Shown here: positions 44,135 to 53,652 of the stretch, piece after piece
Position numbering within the stretch: position 1 is the first letter of the stretch
Layout of the letters: every line of letters starts with the position of its first letter
DNA from: SZUA-430 sp044220975
GTDB taxonomy: Bacteria; Pseudomonadota; Alphaproteobacteria; Micropepsales; Micropepsaceae
Reading direction: 5' to 3'
NCBI GenBank assembly: GCA_044220975.1
Contig: JBGAPZ010000002.1
Span: 1-64,000, forward strand
Length of the DNA stretch: 64,000 bases
Notes under the pieces: model-generated
The model's database searches: none
Seen by the model: only the letters and a program-made list of their open reading frames with translations
Told to the model about the DNA's origin: nothing
Position numbers and translations under genes: made by a program

Positions 44135-45499
44135 TTAGTACGAGAACTCCGAGAAAATCTTCGTCACATCGCGGCCCCAGGGCCCGTGGAAACGCTCGAG
44201 GAATTCTTCGGCGCGCGTCTTGCCACTCGCCACCATCTGGAACAGCGGTTCGATAAAGCCTTCTTCGGTGCCGCCGATCGAGTCTGTTTGCGCGCGCGCG
44301 CGCAGACCTGCACGCGAAATCTCCAGCATGTGCCGGGCGATTGCATGAACGTTCGTGTGGCGGAACGGCGTCTTGAAGCCAAGCTTCGGTACCGCCTCGC
44401 GCAGCGCGCTGCGTTCCTCGTCGGTCCAGTCTTTGACCAGGTCCCACGCGGCATCGAGGGCGGTGCCGTCGTAATAGATGCCGGTCCAAAGGGCCGGCAG
44501 CGCGCAGATGCGGCGCCACAGGCCGCCGTCGGCGCCGCGCATTTCCAGGAACTGCTTCAGGCGCACTTCAGGAAAAATCGTCGTCAGATGATCGGCCCAG
44601 TCGGACATCGTGGGTTCGACGTGTTCCAGGCCGGGCAGTTTGCGGGCCATAAAATCGCGGAAGGATTGGCCGGCGGTGTTGAGGTACTTGCCGTCGCGGT
44701 AGACGAAGTACATCGGCACGTCGAGTGCGTAGTCGACATAGCGCTCGAAGCTCATGCCGTCTTCGAACACGAACGGCAGCATGCCGGAGCGTGCGTTGTC
44801 GACGTCGGTCCAGACGTGGCTTCTATACGAGAGGAAACCGTTGGGGCGGCCTTCGCGGAACGGCGAGGCGGCGAACAGTGCAGTCGCAATCGGCTGCAGC
44901 GCCAAGCCCACGCGAAACTTCTTGACCATGTCGGCCTCGGAGCCGAAGTCGAGGTTCACCTGGATCGTGCAGGTGCGGAACATCATCTCGAGCCCCAGGC
45001 CGCCGACGCGGGGCATGTAGTTCTTCATGATCCCGTAACGCCCTTTCGGCATCACGGGCACGTCGTCGAGGCGCGCGGTCGGGTGGTAGCCCAAGCCCAG
45101 GAAGCCCGCGCCGATTTCCTTCGCGACCTGGCTCACCTGGTCGAGGTGTTCGTTCGACTCGGCGCAGGTTTCGTGGATGCTTTTCAGCGGCGCGCCGGAC
45201 AATTCGAGTTGACCGCCGGGCTCCAGGCTGATCGCGCCGCCGGCGGCGTGCTTCAGTCCGATGATGTTCGCGCCTTCGTTGATCGGCTCCCAGCCGAAGC
45301 GTTGCAGGCCTTCCAGCATCGCGCGGATGCCGGGCTTGCCCTCATAGGGAAGCGGCGCCAGCGTCTTGAGGTCGTAGCCGAATTTTTCGTGCTCGGTGCC
45401 GATGCGCCATTCGCTTTTCGGCTTTACGCCTTTGGCGATGGATCCGATCAGGTCGGCTTTGGATGTGATCGGACCGCCGCCTGCTTGCGGAACGGACAT
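44135..45499 (-). CDS. gshA: Glutamate-cysteine ligase (plant/alphaproteobacterial type)
   Basis: First enzyme of glutathione synthesis, joining Glu and Cys with ATP. The 454-residue length and the motifs IGTEHEKFGY near residue 38, an SLEPGGQLELSGAP segment near 104 and an MPKGRYGIMKNYMP segment near 150 are those of the GCS2/plant-type family common in alphaproteobacteria, distinct from the E. coli type. Start ATG 45499, 68 bases after rsmE on the same strand. Confidence 0.95.
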   Translation of the reverse strand: MSVPQAGGGPITSKADLIGSIAKGVKPKSEWRIGTEHEKFGYDLKTLAPLPYEGKPGIRAMLEGLQRFGWEPINEGANIIGLKHAAGGAISLEPGGQLELSGAPLKSIHETCAESNEHLDQVSQVAKEIGAGFLGLGYHPTARLDDVPVMPKGRYGIMKNYMPRVGGLGLEMMFRTCTIQVNLDFGSEADMVKKFRVGLALQPIATALFAASPFREGRPNGFLSYRSHVWTDVDNARSGMLPFVFEDGMSFERYVDYALDVPMYFVYRDGKYLNTAGQSFRDFMARKLPGLEHVEPTMSDWADHLTTIFPEVRLKQFLEMRGADGGLWRRICALPALWTGIYYDGTALDAAWDLVKDWTDEERSALREAVPKLGFKTPFRHTNVHAIARHMLEISRAGLRARAQTDSIGGTEEGFIEPLFQMVASGKTRAEEFLERFHGPWGRDVTKIFSEFSY

Positions 45500-45566
45500 G
45501 AAGGCACCTCGATAGCGATACCTTCATGTAGGGGGCGAATACCCCGGCGCGCAAGGGGTGAAAGGA

Positions 45567-46325
45567 TTAACCCCAGTCGCCCAACGTAGATTGCCAGATC
45601 GCGACCGCAGCGAGAGCGGCGGTGTCGGCGCGCATGATGCGGGGGCCGAGCGTCACGGGCACGACGAAGCTCAGTGTACGGATCATTTCGCGCTCCACCG
45701 GATCGAAGCCACCTTCGGGGCCGGTCAGAATTGCCCAGGCGCCCCTGCCCGCCTTGGCGAGCGCAACGGCTGCGGGCGGAGCGTCGCCCGCTTCGTCGCA
45801 GAACATGACGCGCCGTTCGGGCGACCAGTGTGTAAATACGTTGTTCAAGGCGATCGGTTCGTCGATCGCGGGCACGTCGAGGCGGCCGGACTGTTCGGCG
45901 GCACCGATCGCGTTCGCGCGCATGCGGTCTTGGTTCACGCGATCGACGATCGTGCGGCGGGTGATGACCGGGCGAATGCGGTCGACGCCGAGTTCGGTCG
46001 CCTTCTGCACCAGGTAGTCGAACGGTGTGCGCTTCACCGGTGCGACGAGCAGTTGCAGGTCGGGCACGTCTCGTTGCGGCGCAGTCTGGCGTTCGATGTC
46101 GACGGTGACCGCGCGCTTGGCGATGTTGGCGATCGCGCCGCGCCATTCGCCGTCGCGGCCGTTGAAGAGATGCAGCGCGTCGTTCTTGGTTGCGCGTAGT
46201 ACGCCCGTCAGGTGATGGCTCTGCATCTCGTCGAGTACGACCTGCGCGCCCGCGCTCAACGCATCCCTCACATAAACGCGCGTGAGGCCGCCTTCGTCGG
46301 CGAGGTCTTTGGGGCGTTGCGGCAT
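45567..46325 (-). CDS. rsmE: 16S rRNA (uracil(1498)-N(3))-methyltransferase
   Basis: Methylates U1498 of 16S rRNA. A 252-residue SPOUT-class protein: N-terminal PUA-like part with HLTGVLRATKND, then the knotted domain with LTGPEGGFDPVERE near residue 195 and LGPRIMRADTAALAAV, the cofactor loop. Start ATG 46325; the longer frame to 46373 overlaps ubiA. It is divergent from ubiA. Confidence 0.95.
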   Translation of the reverse strand: MPQRPKDLADEGGLTRVYVRDALSAGAQVVLDEMQSHHLTGVLRATKNDALHLFNGRDGEWRGAIANIAKRAVTVDIERQTAPQRDVPDLQLLVAPVKRTPFDYLVQKATELGVDRIRPVITRRTIVDRVNQDRMRANAIGAAEQSGRLDVPAIDEPIALNNVFTHWSPERRVMFCDEAGDAPPAAVALAKAGRGAWAILTGPEGGFDPVEREMIRTLSFVVPVTLGPRIMRADTAALAAVAIWQSTLGDWG

Positions 46326-46371
46326 GCGGGGCTCTTGTGGCGAAGGACGGAGGGACTTAACACATGGCGCC

Positions 46372-47316
46372 ATGAGCGCAACCGATGTCGCACGACCTGC
46401 CGATGCTGCCCCAACGACGTGGGTGGATCGCTATGTGCCGCCGGCGTTTGGACCCTATCTGCGTCTCGCGCGGGCGGATCGGCCGATCGGGATTTGGCTG
46501 CTGCTGTGGCCGTGTTGGTGGAGCATTCTGCTTGCGGCCACGCAGGCGCCGGTATCGTTCGGCCGGGTCGCCTATACCATTTGGTTGATGATCCTTTTTG
46601 CGATCGGTGCCGCCGTGATGCGCGGCGCAGGGTGCACATACAACGACATCGTCGATCGCGATATCGACGCGAAGGTGGAGCGTACCGCGGGACGGCCGAT
46701 TCCGTCGGGGCAGGTGTCGCTTTCGATGGCGATTGCGTTCTTGGTTGCGCAACTGCTCGTCGGCCTCGTCGTTCTTTTGATGTTGAACCGCTTTTCTATG
46801 ATCTTGGGCGCGCTGTCGCTGATCCCGATTGCGATCTATCCCTTCATGAAGCGGCTGACCGATTGGCCGCAGGCGTTTTTGGGCCTCACGTTCAATTGGG
46901 GGGCGATGCTCGGGTGGGCCGCCATGATGGGCGGTCTTGCCTTCGCGCCGATGCTGCTCTTCCTGGGTTGCCTGTTTTGGACGTTGGGTTACGACACGAT
47001 CTATGCGCATCAGGACAAGGAAGACGACGCGCTGATCGGCGTGCGCTCAACCGCGCGGCTGCTCGATGCACAGACGAAGCCGTGGCTTGCGGGCTTTTAC
47101 ATCGCGGCGTGGATGCTCATTTGGACCGCAGGTAAACTCTCAGGCCTTGGGATAGGGTTTGCCGTCGGCATGGCGCTCGTGGCCGCGCATCTCGCCTGGC
47201 AGATCATCCGTCTCGATATTCACGACGGTGCGAATTGTCTCGCCACCTTCAAATCGAACCGCGATTTGGGGTTGATCGTGCTTGGGGTTATCCTCGCTGG
47301 AATCATTACCGGCTGA
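46372..47316 (+). CDS. ubiA: 4-hydroxybenzoate polyprenyltransferase
   Basis: Membrane prenyltransferase that attaches the polyprenyl tail in ubiquinone synthesis. 314 residues, about eight helices. The two Asp-rich motifs are NDIVDRDIDAKVERT near residue 90 and YAHQDKEDDALIG near 210. Start ATG 46372. The quinone made here feeds the respiratory chain ending in the oxidase encoded at 25-30 kb. Confidence 0.95.
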   Translation: MSATDVARPADAAPTTWVDRYVPPAFGPYLRLARADRPIGIWLLLWPCWWSILLAATQAPVSFGRVAYTIWLMILFAIGAAVMRGAGCTYNDIVDRDIDAKVERTAGRPIPSGQVSLSMAIAFLVAQLLVGLVVLLMLNRFSMILGALSLIPIAIYPFMKRLTDWPQAFLGLTFNWGAMLGWAAMMGGLAFAPMLLFLGCLFWTLGYDTIYAHQDKEDDALIGVRSTARLLDAQTKPWLAGFYIAAWMLIWTAGKLSGLGIGFAVGMALVAAHLAWQIIRLDIHDGANCLATFKSNRDLGLIVLGVILAGIITG

Positions 47317-47326
47317 GGGGTTCGAT

Positions 47327-47773
47327 ATGAGCGGCGTTCCGATGATGCCACCACTGGTGGCGTTGGTGCTGTTTGCGGTGTGGGGTTTGCTACTCGTCGT
47401 CACGATCGGCGTGTCTCGATCGTTGCAAATTTTCTTTCAAGGCAAGAAAGCCGGCGACTTTCCGGCCGGCACGCCGCATGGGGGAAGCGCTTATTGGCGG
47501 CTCAATCGCGCGCATCTGAACGTGACCGAGAACCTGCCGTTCTTCGGCGTTCTTGTCCTCTCGGGGCTCTACATGCAGATGCAGGATGTGGCGTTTCAAA
47601 TTCTGCCGTCGCTCATCCTCTATGCGCGGATGGCGCAAACGCTGATCCATGTGGCGTCGGGATCGGCGCTGGCCGTGACGCTACGGTTCACAGCTTACCT
47701 GGTGCAGGTGGTCTCAATGCTCACGCTGGCCTTGATCGAGCTTAAGGCTGCGGGCCTGGCGATGCCGTGGTAA
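47327..47773 (+). CDS. MAPEG family membrane protein
   Basis: A 148-residue four-helix membrane protein of the MAPEG family (membrane-associated eicosanoid and glutathione metabolism). The conserved core is RLNRAHLNVTENLPFFGVLVL near residue 58, followed by ARMAQTLIHVAS. Bacterial members are often glutathione-dependent, but activity is unproven. Start ATG 47327 with GAGGGG six bases upstream, ten bases after ubiA. Confidence 0.88.
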   Translation: MSGVPMMPPLVALVLFAVWGLLLVVTIGVSRSLQIFFQGKKAGDFPAGTPHGGSAYWRLNRAHLNVTENLPFFGVLVLSGLYMQMQDVAFQILPSLILYARMAQTLIHVASGSALAVTLRFTAYLVQVVSMLTLALIELKAAGLAMPW

Positions 47774-47782
47774 GATGAAGGC

Positions 47783-48811
47783 ATGACGCTTCCCGCCGCC
47801 CAGTTCCTGACACCCGACGAACTTGCCTCGATCCGCAAGCGGTCGGACCTGCGCGGCATCTGGTGCGTCGCGCACGCGTGGGGCGTGATCGTCGCCGCGT
47901 GGGCATTGTTCATTTGGTGGCCGAACCCATTAACGCTGGCGATCGGGATTGTGGTCGTCGGCGCGCGGCAGTTGGGCCTTGCGATCCTGATGCACGACGC
48001 GGCGCACGGCGTTCTCACGAACAATAAGGCGTTGAACGAAGCGCTGGGGCAGTGGTTCCTGGCGTGGCCCGTGATCAGCGATCTCTACAATTACCGCACC
48101 TATCATCTGCAGCATCACCGTTGGACGCAGCAGAAGCAGGACCCGGATCTCGTGCTCTCGGCGCCGTTTCCGATCACGCGCGCGAGCTTCCGGCGCAAGG
48201 CGGTACGCGATCTCACCGGGCAGACGGTGTTCAAACAGCGGTTGGCGCAGTTCCGCAACGCGTTCACGGCGAAGTCGGGCACCTTGCTCGATGGGATGAT
48301 GAAGGGCTTCAACCGATTGGGCGGGCCGATTGCGGTGAACCTCGGCCTGCTCGTTGCGCTGACGGCCGTCGGCTACTGGTACGTGTTTTTCCTGCTGTGG
48401 GTGGTGCCGTTCTTCGTGTGGTTCCCGTTGATCACGCGCGTTCGCAACATCGCCGAGCACGCAGTCGTACCGGACAACGACGATCCGTTCCGCAACGCGC
48501 GCACGACGAAGGCGAACCTTTTGTGGCGTGCTTTCGTGGCACCCTACTGGGTGAACTACCACGTCGAGCATCATCTCTTGATGTGGGTGCCTTGCTACAA
48601 TTTGCCGGCGTTCCATGCGCTTCTGATCAAGAAAGGGTTGGGGCCGAAGATGGAGTTGCAGCCCGACTATCTGACTGTGCTGCGGCTCGCGACTTCTAAA
48701 GTGAGCGAAGCCGCGAACAGCAACGACGACGGCGATACCAGTGAGACCGGCAACAATCACGGCGCGGGCTTGGCCTTCAACATCACGCCGCGTGCCGGCA
48801 AACGGGCGTGA
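47783..48811 (+). CDS. Fatty acid desaturase family protein
   Basis: A 342-residue membrane di-iron enzyme. The three His boxes are HDAAH near residue 74, HLQHH near 111 and HVEHH near 258, with hydrophobic helices between. It inserts double bonds (or hydroxyls) in acyl chains or related lipids; the substrate cannot be assigned. Its stop overlaps the following methyltransferase GTG start. Confidence 0.9.
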   Translation: MTLPAAQFLTPDELASIRKRSDLRGIWCVAHAWGVIVAAWALFIWWPNPLTLAIGIVVVGARQLGLAILMHDAAHGVLTNNKALNEALGQWFLAWPVISDLYNYRTYHLQHHRWTQQKQDPDLVLSAPFPITRASFRRKAVRDLTGQTVFKQRLAQFRNAFTAKSGTLLDGMMKGFNRLGGPIAVNLGLLVALTAVGYWYVFFLLWVVPFFVWFPLITRVRNIAEHAVVPDNDDPFRNARTTKANLLWRAFVAPYWVNYHVEHHLLMWVPCYNLPAFHALLIKKGLGPKMELQPDYLTVLRLATSKVSEAANSNDDGDTSETGNNHGAGLAFNITPRAGKRA

Positions 48812-49449
48812 ACGACCCTACGGCTTTCATCCGCGCGAACACCGAACTTCTCTGCCCACCCTTGGTTCCCGAGATCAAACTTCACCTCGCGACCGAGATC
48901 GTGCCGATCTGGCGTAAGACGGAAGAGGAGCTCGCAGCTGAAGGCATTCCGCCGCCGTTCTGGGCCTTCGCGTGGGCGGGCGGTCAGGCGCTTGCACGTT
49001 GGGTGCTCGACAATCCCGAGACAGTGGCCGCCAAGCGCGTGCTCGACTTCGCGACGGGATCGGGCCTTTCGGCGATCGCCGCGATGAAGGCGGGTGCAGC
49101 CGAGGTTGTCGCCAACGAGATCGACGCCTTCGCGATTGCGGCGGCGACGTTGAACGCGAAGGCGAACGATGTGCGCGTCTCTTCTGCGCACGAGGATCTG
49201 ATCGGCCGCGACGATGGCTGGGAAACGGTGCTTGCCGGCGACGTTTGCTACGAGCGCGAGATGTCCATGCGTGTTTTCGATTGGCTGAAGGCGCTTGCGC
49301 GGCGTGGTGCACTGGTGCTGGTCGGCGATCCCGGACGCAATTACCTGCCGCGCGACGGCATGACCGAGCTTGCCGTCTACGACGTCCAAACGACACGCGA
49401 GCTCGAAGACCGCGAGGTTCGGCGCACGAAGGTTTGGCGGGTGAGCTAA
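48808..49449 (+). CDS. ETF-beta lysine methyltransferase-like (METTL20 type)
   Basis: A 213-residue class I methyltransferase. Post I region PPPFWAFAWAGGQALARWV, motif I VLDFATGSGLSAIAA near residue 80, LAGDVCYE near 143, and VGDPGRNYLP near 170. This matches the METTL20/ETFB-KMT family, known to methylate lysines of electron transfer flavoprotein beta in human and Agrobacterium; extending that substrate here is inference. Start GTG 48808 overlaps the desaturase stop by four bases. Confidence 0.85.
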   Translation: MNDPTAFIRANTELLCPPLVPEIKLHLATEIVPIWRKTEEELAAEGIPPPFWAFAWAGGQALARWVLDNPETVAAKRVLDFATGSGLSAIAAMKAGAAEVVANEIDAFAIAAATLNAKANDVRVSSAHEDLIGRDDGWETVLAGDVCYEREMSMRVFDWLKALARRGALVLVGDPGRNYLPRDGMTELAVYDVQTTRELEDREVRRTKVWRVS

Positions 49450-50045
49450 CTCTTGCGGCGCGGTTTGGCGGCTAAGGGCAAGTCGTCGAACAGCGATGGT
49501 TTGTCGTCGAGTTTTGCGCGTTCGATGGTGAGCATTTTCATTTTCGTCTCGAGCCCCAAGGGCGCCGAAAAGCCGCCGGTCTTGCCGCCGGTCGCCAGGA
49601 CACGATGGCACGGGACGATGATCGGAAATGGGTTGGCGCCGAGCGCTTGGCCAACGGCGCGCGCGGCACCGGCATCGCCAAGGCGTTTTGCGACGTCGCC
49701 GTAGGTCAACACTTCGCCCGGCGGAATGTCGCGCGCCAGATCATAGACGCGACGGTGGAATTCCGGCACGTGCTCGAAGTCGAGTTTAGCGTCTTTTAGG
49801 TCGCGCTTTTCGCCGTTCAAAAGCGCCATAATATCGTCGATGATCGGTTGCACCTCGACCGGCGGCGCTGTTTCCACGGCTTCGGGAAATCGTTTGTGCA
49901 TCGATGCGCGGCTTGCGGCGGCGCTCTTGGCAGGCAAACTCGCGCCGATGAGGCCGCGTGGGCCCCACGCAAGCGCGCAGGTGCCGATCGGCGTTTCAAA
50001 GAGCGTGAAGCCTTGGGTCACATCTTTGTTCCCGGAACCGATCAA
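49446..50045 (-). CDS. ogt: Methylated-DNA--protein-cysteine methyltransferase
   Basis: Suicide repair protein that removes alkyl groups from O6-alkylguanine in DNA. A 199-residue protein; the acceptor Cys is in PCHRVLATGGKTGGFSA near residue 150, preceded by PPGEVLTYGDVAKRLG and ARAVGQALGANPFPIIV. Lacks an Ada N-terminal domain. The 3' end overlaps the convergent methyltransferase by four bases. Confidence 0.95.
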   Translation of the reverse strand: MIGSGNKDVTQGFTLFETPIGTCALAWGPRGLIGASLPAKSAAASRASMHKRFPEAVETAPPVEVQPIIDDIMALLNGEKRDLKDAKLDFEHVPEFHRRVYDLARDIPPGEVLTYGDVAKRLGDAGAARAVGQALGANPFPIIVPCHRVLATGGKTGGFSAPLGLETKMKMLTIERAKLDDKPSLFDDLPLAAKPRRKS

Positions 50046-50142
50046 AGTGAGCAGTTTTGTGCCCGCTTCGCAAGTTCCGCGCGCTTGACTGCGAGCGCCT
50101 TGGCCGGTTCATTCGCGCACGTCAACGAGGCTGAAATTCTAC

Positions 50143-51477
50143 ATGACCGACCGGCTTAATTTGCTCACGGATTTGATCGCGAAGGCCAAGCGCCTGGGCG
50201 CGGAAGCGGCCGATGCGGTCGTGTTCGATTCGATTTCGTCGGGTGTCTCGTGCCGCCTCGGGAAACTCGAAGAGGTCGAGCGTTCGGAGTCCAGCGATCT
50301 GGGCTTGCGCGTGTTCATCGGCAAGAAGCAGGCAGCCGTTTCGTCAACCGATTTGTCGGCGCACGCGCTCGATCTATTGGCGGAGCGTGCGGTTGCGATG
50401 GCGCGGACAACGCCGGAGGATCCCTATTGCGGCCTCGCGGCGCGCGACTTGCTGGCGAAGACGTGGCCGCAGCTCGATCTTGAAGACCGCCACGAGCCGT
50501 CGTCGGAAAAGCTGGTCGAGCTTGCCCGCAATTGCGAAGGTGCCGCACGCGAGGTGGCCGGCATCACGAACAGCGAAGGTGCCAGTGCCGGCTGGGGCCG
50601 CGGCGGGGTCGCGCTTGCGACGAGCGAAGGGTTCGCGGGCAACTATGCGTCGAGCAGCGTGTCAGTGTCGGTCAGCGTGATTGCTGGCGAAGGAACCGGC
50701 ATGGAGCGCGACTACGACTTTTCGTCGGCGCATTACTTGGCCGATCTCGCCGATCCGCAGAAGGTTGGGTTGAGCGCCGCCGAGCGCACGTTGAAGCGCC
50801 TCAATCCGCGTAAGGTGAAGTCGCAGTCGGTGCCCGTCGTGTTCGACCCGCGGGTTTCGAACAGCATCGTCGGGCACTTGGCCGGCGCCATCAACGGCGT
50901 GTCGATCGCGCGCGGGACGTCGTTTTTGAAAACTAAGATGGGGCAGCGAATTTTTCAGGAAGGAACGCGCATTGTGGACGATCCTCACATCGTGCGCGGC
51001 GTTCGCTCGAAGCCGTTCGACGGCGAAGGGGTCGCGAACCGGGCGATGAACCTGATCGAGGACGGCGTGTTGAAAACCTGGCTTCTCGACAGCGCAACGG
51101 CACGTCAATTGAAGTTGACGTCAACTGGACACGCGGCTCGCGGCACGGGCGGGCCGCCCTCGCCGTCCACGTCGAACCTCTATCTCGTGCCGGGGAAGGA
51201 AACGCCGGAGGCATTGATCGCCGATATCGCCGACGGGCTCTATGTCACCGAACTGATCGGCATGGGCGTCAACGGCGTGACCGGCGATTACAGCCGCGGC
51301 GCCGCCGGATTTTGGATCGAGAACGGCAAGATCGCCTATCCCGTCAGCGAGATCACGATCGCATCCAACTTGAACGACATGTTCTTGCGGATGCGCCCGG
51401 CGAACGACCTCATCTTCAAGTACGGCACGAACGCGCCGACGCTTAGGATCGAGGGCATGACGATCGCGGGGAGTTAG
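50143..51477 (+). CDS. tldE: TldE/PmbA family protease subunit
   Basis: Partner of TldD in the heterodimeric TldD/TldE protease; this subunit lacks the zinc site and shapes the cavity. 444 residues. Recognised by GLRVFIGKKQAAVSSTDL near residue 52, TSTGHAARGTGGPPSPSTSN near 330, and the end segment ITIASNLNDMF-LRM. In many alphaproteobacteria pmbA lies upstream of the inositol monophosphatase-like gene seen at 53.7 kb; here a TetR/hydrolase pair is placed between them. Confidence 0.95.
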   Translation: MTDRLNLLTDLIAKAKRLGAEAADAVVFDSISSGVSCRLGKLEEVERSESSDLGLRVFIGKKQAAVSSTDLSAHALDLLAERAVAMARTTPEDPYCGLAARDLLAKTWPQLDLEDRHEPSSEKLVELARNCEGAAREVAGITNSEGASAGWGRGGVALATSEGFAGNYASSSVSVSVSVIAGEGTGMERDYDFSSAHYLADLADPQKVGLSAAERTLKRLNPRKVKSQSVPVVFDPRVSNSIVGHLAGAINGVSIARGTSFLKTKMGQRIFQEGTRIVDDPHIVRGVRSKPFDGEGVANRAMNLIEDGVLKTWLLDSATARQLKLTSTGHAARGTGGPPSPSTSNLYLVPGKETPEALIADIADGLYVTELIGMGVNGVTGDYSRGAAGFWIENGKIAYPVSEITIASNLNDMFLRMRPANDLIFKYGTNAPTLRIEGMTIAGS

Positions 51478-51533
51478 CTCACACACCGGATTGTGATCGG
51501 GCGCGTAAGACCTTGCCTTGACTCTGCCTTCTC

Positions 51534-51560
51534 TATAATTAGAACTAGGTTCTAGTTCTA
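51534..51560 (+). promoter_or_regulatory. tetR promoter -10 box and operator
   Basis: TATAAT (51534-51539) is a perfect -10 hexamer. Directly behind it TAGAACTAG (51540-51548) and CTAGTTCTA (51552-51560) form a perfect inverted repeat with a 3-base spacer. The repeat covers the expected transcription start and ends 12 bases before the ATG, ideal for autorepression by the TetR protein encoded next. No strong -35 box was found at 16-18 bases; TTGCCT at 51513 is 15 bases away. Confidence 0.7.
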
Positions 51561-51572
51561 TTGGAGAGCGGC

Positions 51573-52214
51573 ATGTCCGTTCACGCGCCCCGGCAGGACC
51601 GCAGCCGGCGAACGCTCGAAGCGATTTTGGATGCGACAGAGAAGCTGCTGGAGCGCCGGGCCTTCGAAGACATCTCGATCGCTGAAATCGTATTGAAATC
51701 GGGAAGTTCGACGGGGTCGTTCTATGCGCGCTTTCCCACGAAGGACGCGCTGCTACCCGCTCTCTACGCGCGCTATCACGCTGCGATACCCAAGAGAATC
51801 GTGCGCCTTCGTGCGGCGTTCGCTCGCAAGCCGCTGACGTTGCGCCGTGCGTGCCGTCTCATCGTCGACGAATTCGCGGCCTCGTTCGAAGAGCGCGAGA
51901 ATCTGATGCGCGCGATCGTGATCTACGCACGGACCAAGCCTGAGGACCTGCGTGCGATTCTCGGCGAGCGCGCGACGATGTACGAACAGATCGTCGCCGC
52001 GTTGCACCCGTTCCACACCGAAATCCGCCACCCCGACAAGGCTTACGCGATACGCACTGGATTTTTCATCGTGGGTACCGCCGTGCGCGAGGTGGTGCTG
52101 TTTCCGAATGCACCAGCTGCGAACGCGGCGCGCCAGCCACTCACGAAGATGAAGGCGACGCTCGCCGACGTACTTCATGCCTATCTCACATCCGACCCGG
52201 AGAGCGACGAATGA
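51573..52214 (+). CDS. TetR family transcriptional regulator
   Basis: A 213-residue repressor. The N-terminal HTH spans about residues 10-55: RSRRTLEAILDATEKLLE, then FEDISIAEIVLKSGSSTGSFYARFPTKDAL (in part) as the recognition helix region. The C-terminal part is a ligand-binding helical domain. Start ATG 51573 with GGAGAG four bases upstream. It overlaps the alpha/beta hydrolase gene by ATGA, so the two are one operon under the adjacent operator. Confidence 0.92.
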   Translation: MSVHAPRQDRSRRTLEAILDATEKLLERRAFEDISIAEIVLKSGSSTGSFYARFPTKDALLPALYARYHAAIPKRIVRLRAAFARKPLTLRRACRLIVDEFAASFEERENLMRAIVIYARTKPEDLRAILGERATMYEQIVAALHPFHTEIRHPDKAYAIRTGFFIVGTAVREVVLFPNAPAANAARQPLTKMKATLADVLHAYLTSDPESDE

Positions 52215-53614
52215 GAACCACCATCGCCGTGTGTGCCATGTTTTTCCTTGTCGCTGCAGCGTCCGCGTCGGAGGTGCGGCGCGAGCCCTACACTTTGACG
52301 GGACCGGGCGGCGCGCAGGCGCAAGGCGAACTTGTTTCGCTGAGCGTTCCGGAAAACCGCGCCAATTCGAACGCACGGCCTATCACAATCAAATTCGTTC
52401 GCTTGCCCGCGACCGGCGCCAAGCCCGGCTTTCCCGTTGTTTATCTCGCAGGCGGACCAGGCGGCTCTGCCGTCGGCAACGGCCAGGGCGTGCGCTTTGC
52501 CTTCTTCAATCGTCTGCGCGAAGTGGCCGACGTCATCTTATTGGAACAGCGCGGCACCGGGCTTTCCGATGCCCTTCCCGTTTGCGACACGCAGCCGTTC
52601 GATCCGGCGCAGCCGCTCGACCGTGCAAATCTTGCGGGGACCTATCGCCGCGAACTCGCGCGATGCATCGCGTTTTGGCGTTCGAAGGGGGCCGATGTTG
52701 CCGGTTACAACACAATGGAGAGTGCTGCCGATCTCGACGAGGTGCGCCGGGTGCTCGGCGTCGAAAAGCTCAATCTCGTCGGTTTGAGCTACGGCACGCA
52801 TCTGGGCATGGCGGCGCTGAAACGGGGCGTGCCAGTCAACCGCGTTGTGTTGGCCGGATTGGAAGGGCTCGATCAAACCGTAAAAATGCCAGCGCATTTC
52901 GATGCGTTTCTCGGGCGGCTTGCCGCAGCTTCCGGCGATGCAGGTTTGCTCGCCACCATGCGGCGCGTGCATGCCCGCCTCGACCGTGAACCGGTGACGC
53001 TGAGCGTCAACGATGCCGCAGGTAAGCCGGTGCAGGTTCGGCTCGGCGGCTTTGCAATCCAATTGCTGACATCGTTTGCGTTCATTTCCGATCCAGACCG
53101 GCTCGTTCGTCTGCCGGCGTTCTACGCAGCGTTGGATGCGGGGCAGTTCCAACCGGCCGCCGACTTGATGGTGCGCGCGATCTACCCCGAGCTGTCGCGC
53201 ATGAGAGGGATGCCGCAGTTGATGGACTTGGCGTCCGGTGTGTCGCGGCCGCGAATGGAGTTGGTGGCACGGCAAGCGGGAACGGCGATCTTGGGGGACG
53301 CCGGCAATTTCCCGATGCCGCATGTCTACGACGTCGCGCCGGAACTTGTGCTCGGCGACGATTTCAGGAAGCCGCTGGCGACCGACGTGCCGACACTGCT
53401 CGTTATGGGCACGATGGACGGACGTACGCCGATCGAGAGCCAAGAAGAGTTGCTGCCACAGTTTCACCGCGCGACACGGCTCACTGTCGTAAACGCGGGG
53501 CACAACATTTTCGAGCAGAGCGAGGCCGCGCAAGCCGAGATCGTGCGCTTTTTGCAGACGGGAACCATTGGCACCGCGCAAATCACGCTTCCGCCGCCCG
53601 CGTTCAAGCGGTGA
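52211..53614 (+). CDS. Secreted alpha/beta hydrolase (TAP/proline-iminopeptidase-like)
   Basis: A 467-residue exported hydrolase with a signal peptide (AVCAMFFLVAAASASE). Oxyanion segment YLAGGPGGSA near residue 83, an EQRGTGLSD segment near 115, nucleophile elbow GLSYGT near 196, Asp in VMGTMDGRTP near 400 and His in NAGHNIF near 430. This is the layout of tripeptidyl aminopeptidase/proline iminopeptidase relatives. It probably cleaves peptides or esters in the periplasm. Co-transcribed with the TetR gene. Confidence 0.9.
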   Translation: MRTTIAVCAMFFLVAAASASEVRREPYTLTGPGGAQAQGELVSLSVPENRANSNARPITIKFVRLPATGAKPGFPVVYLAGGPGGSAVGNGQGVRFAFFNRLREVADVILLEQRGTGLSDALPVCDTQPFDPAQPLDRANLAGTYRRELARCIAFWRSKGADVAGYNTMESAADLDEVRRVLGVEKLNLVGLSYGTHLGMAALKRGVPVNRVVLAGLEGLDQTVKMPAHFDAFLGRLAAASGDAGLLATMRRVHARLDREPVTLSVNDAAGKPVQVRLGGFAIQLLTSFAFISDPDRLVRLPAFYAALDAGQFQPAADLMVRAIYPELSRMRGMPQLMDLASGVSRPRMELVARQAGTAILGDAGNFPMPHVYDVAPELVLGDDFRKPLATDVPTLLVMGTMDGRTPIESQEELLPQFHRATRLTVVNAGHNIFEQSEAAQAEIVRFLQTGTIGTAQITLPPPAFKR

Positions 53615-53652
53615 CATGCCGCTAGCCTTCTCCTAGAACACATCCAAGTTCG

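Noticed and set aside
44285..44302. Alternating GC run as a possible Z-DNA or repeat element
   Set aside because: It lies within gshA coding sequence and is explained by Arg/Ala codons in a GC-rich genome.
51513..51523. TTGACT as -35 box of the tetR promoter
   Set aside because: It is only ten bases from TATAAT, too short for a sigma-70 promoter.
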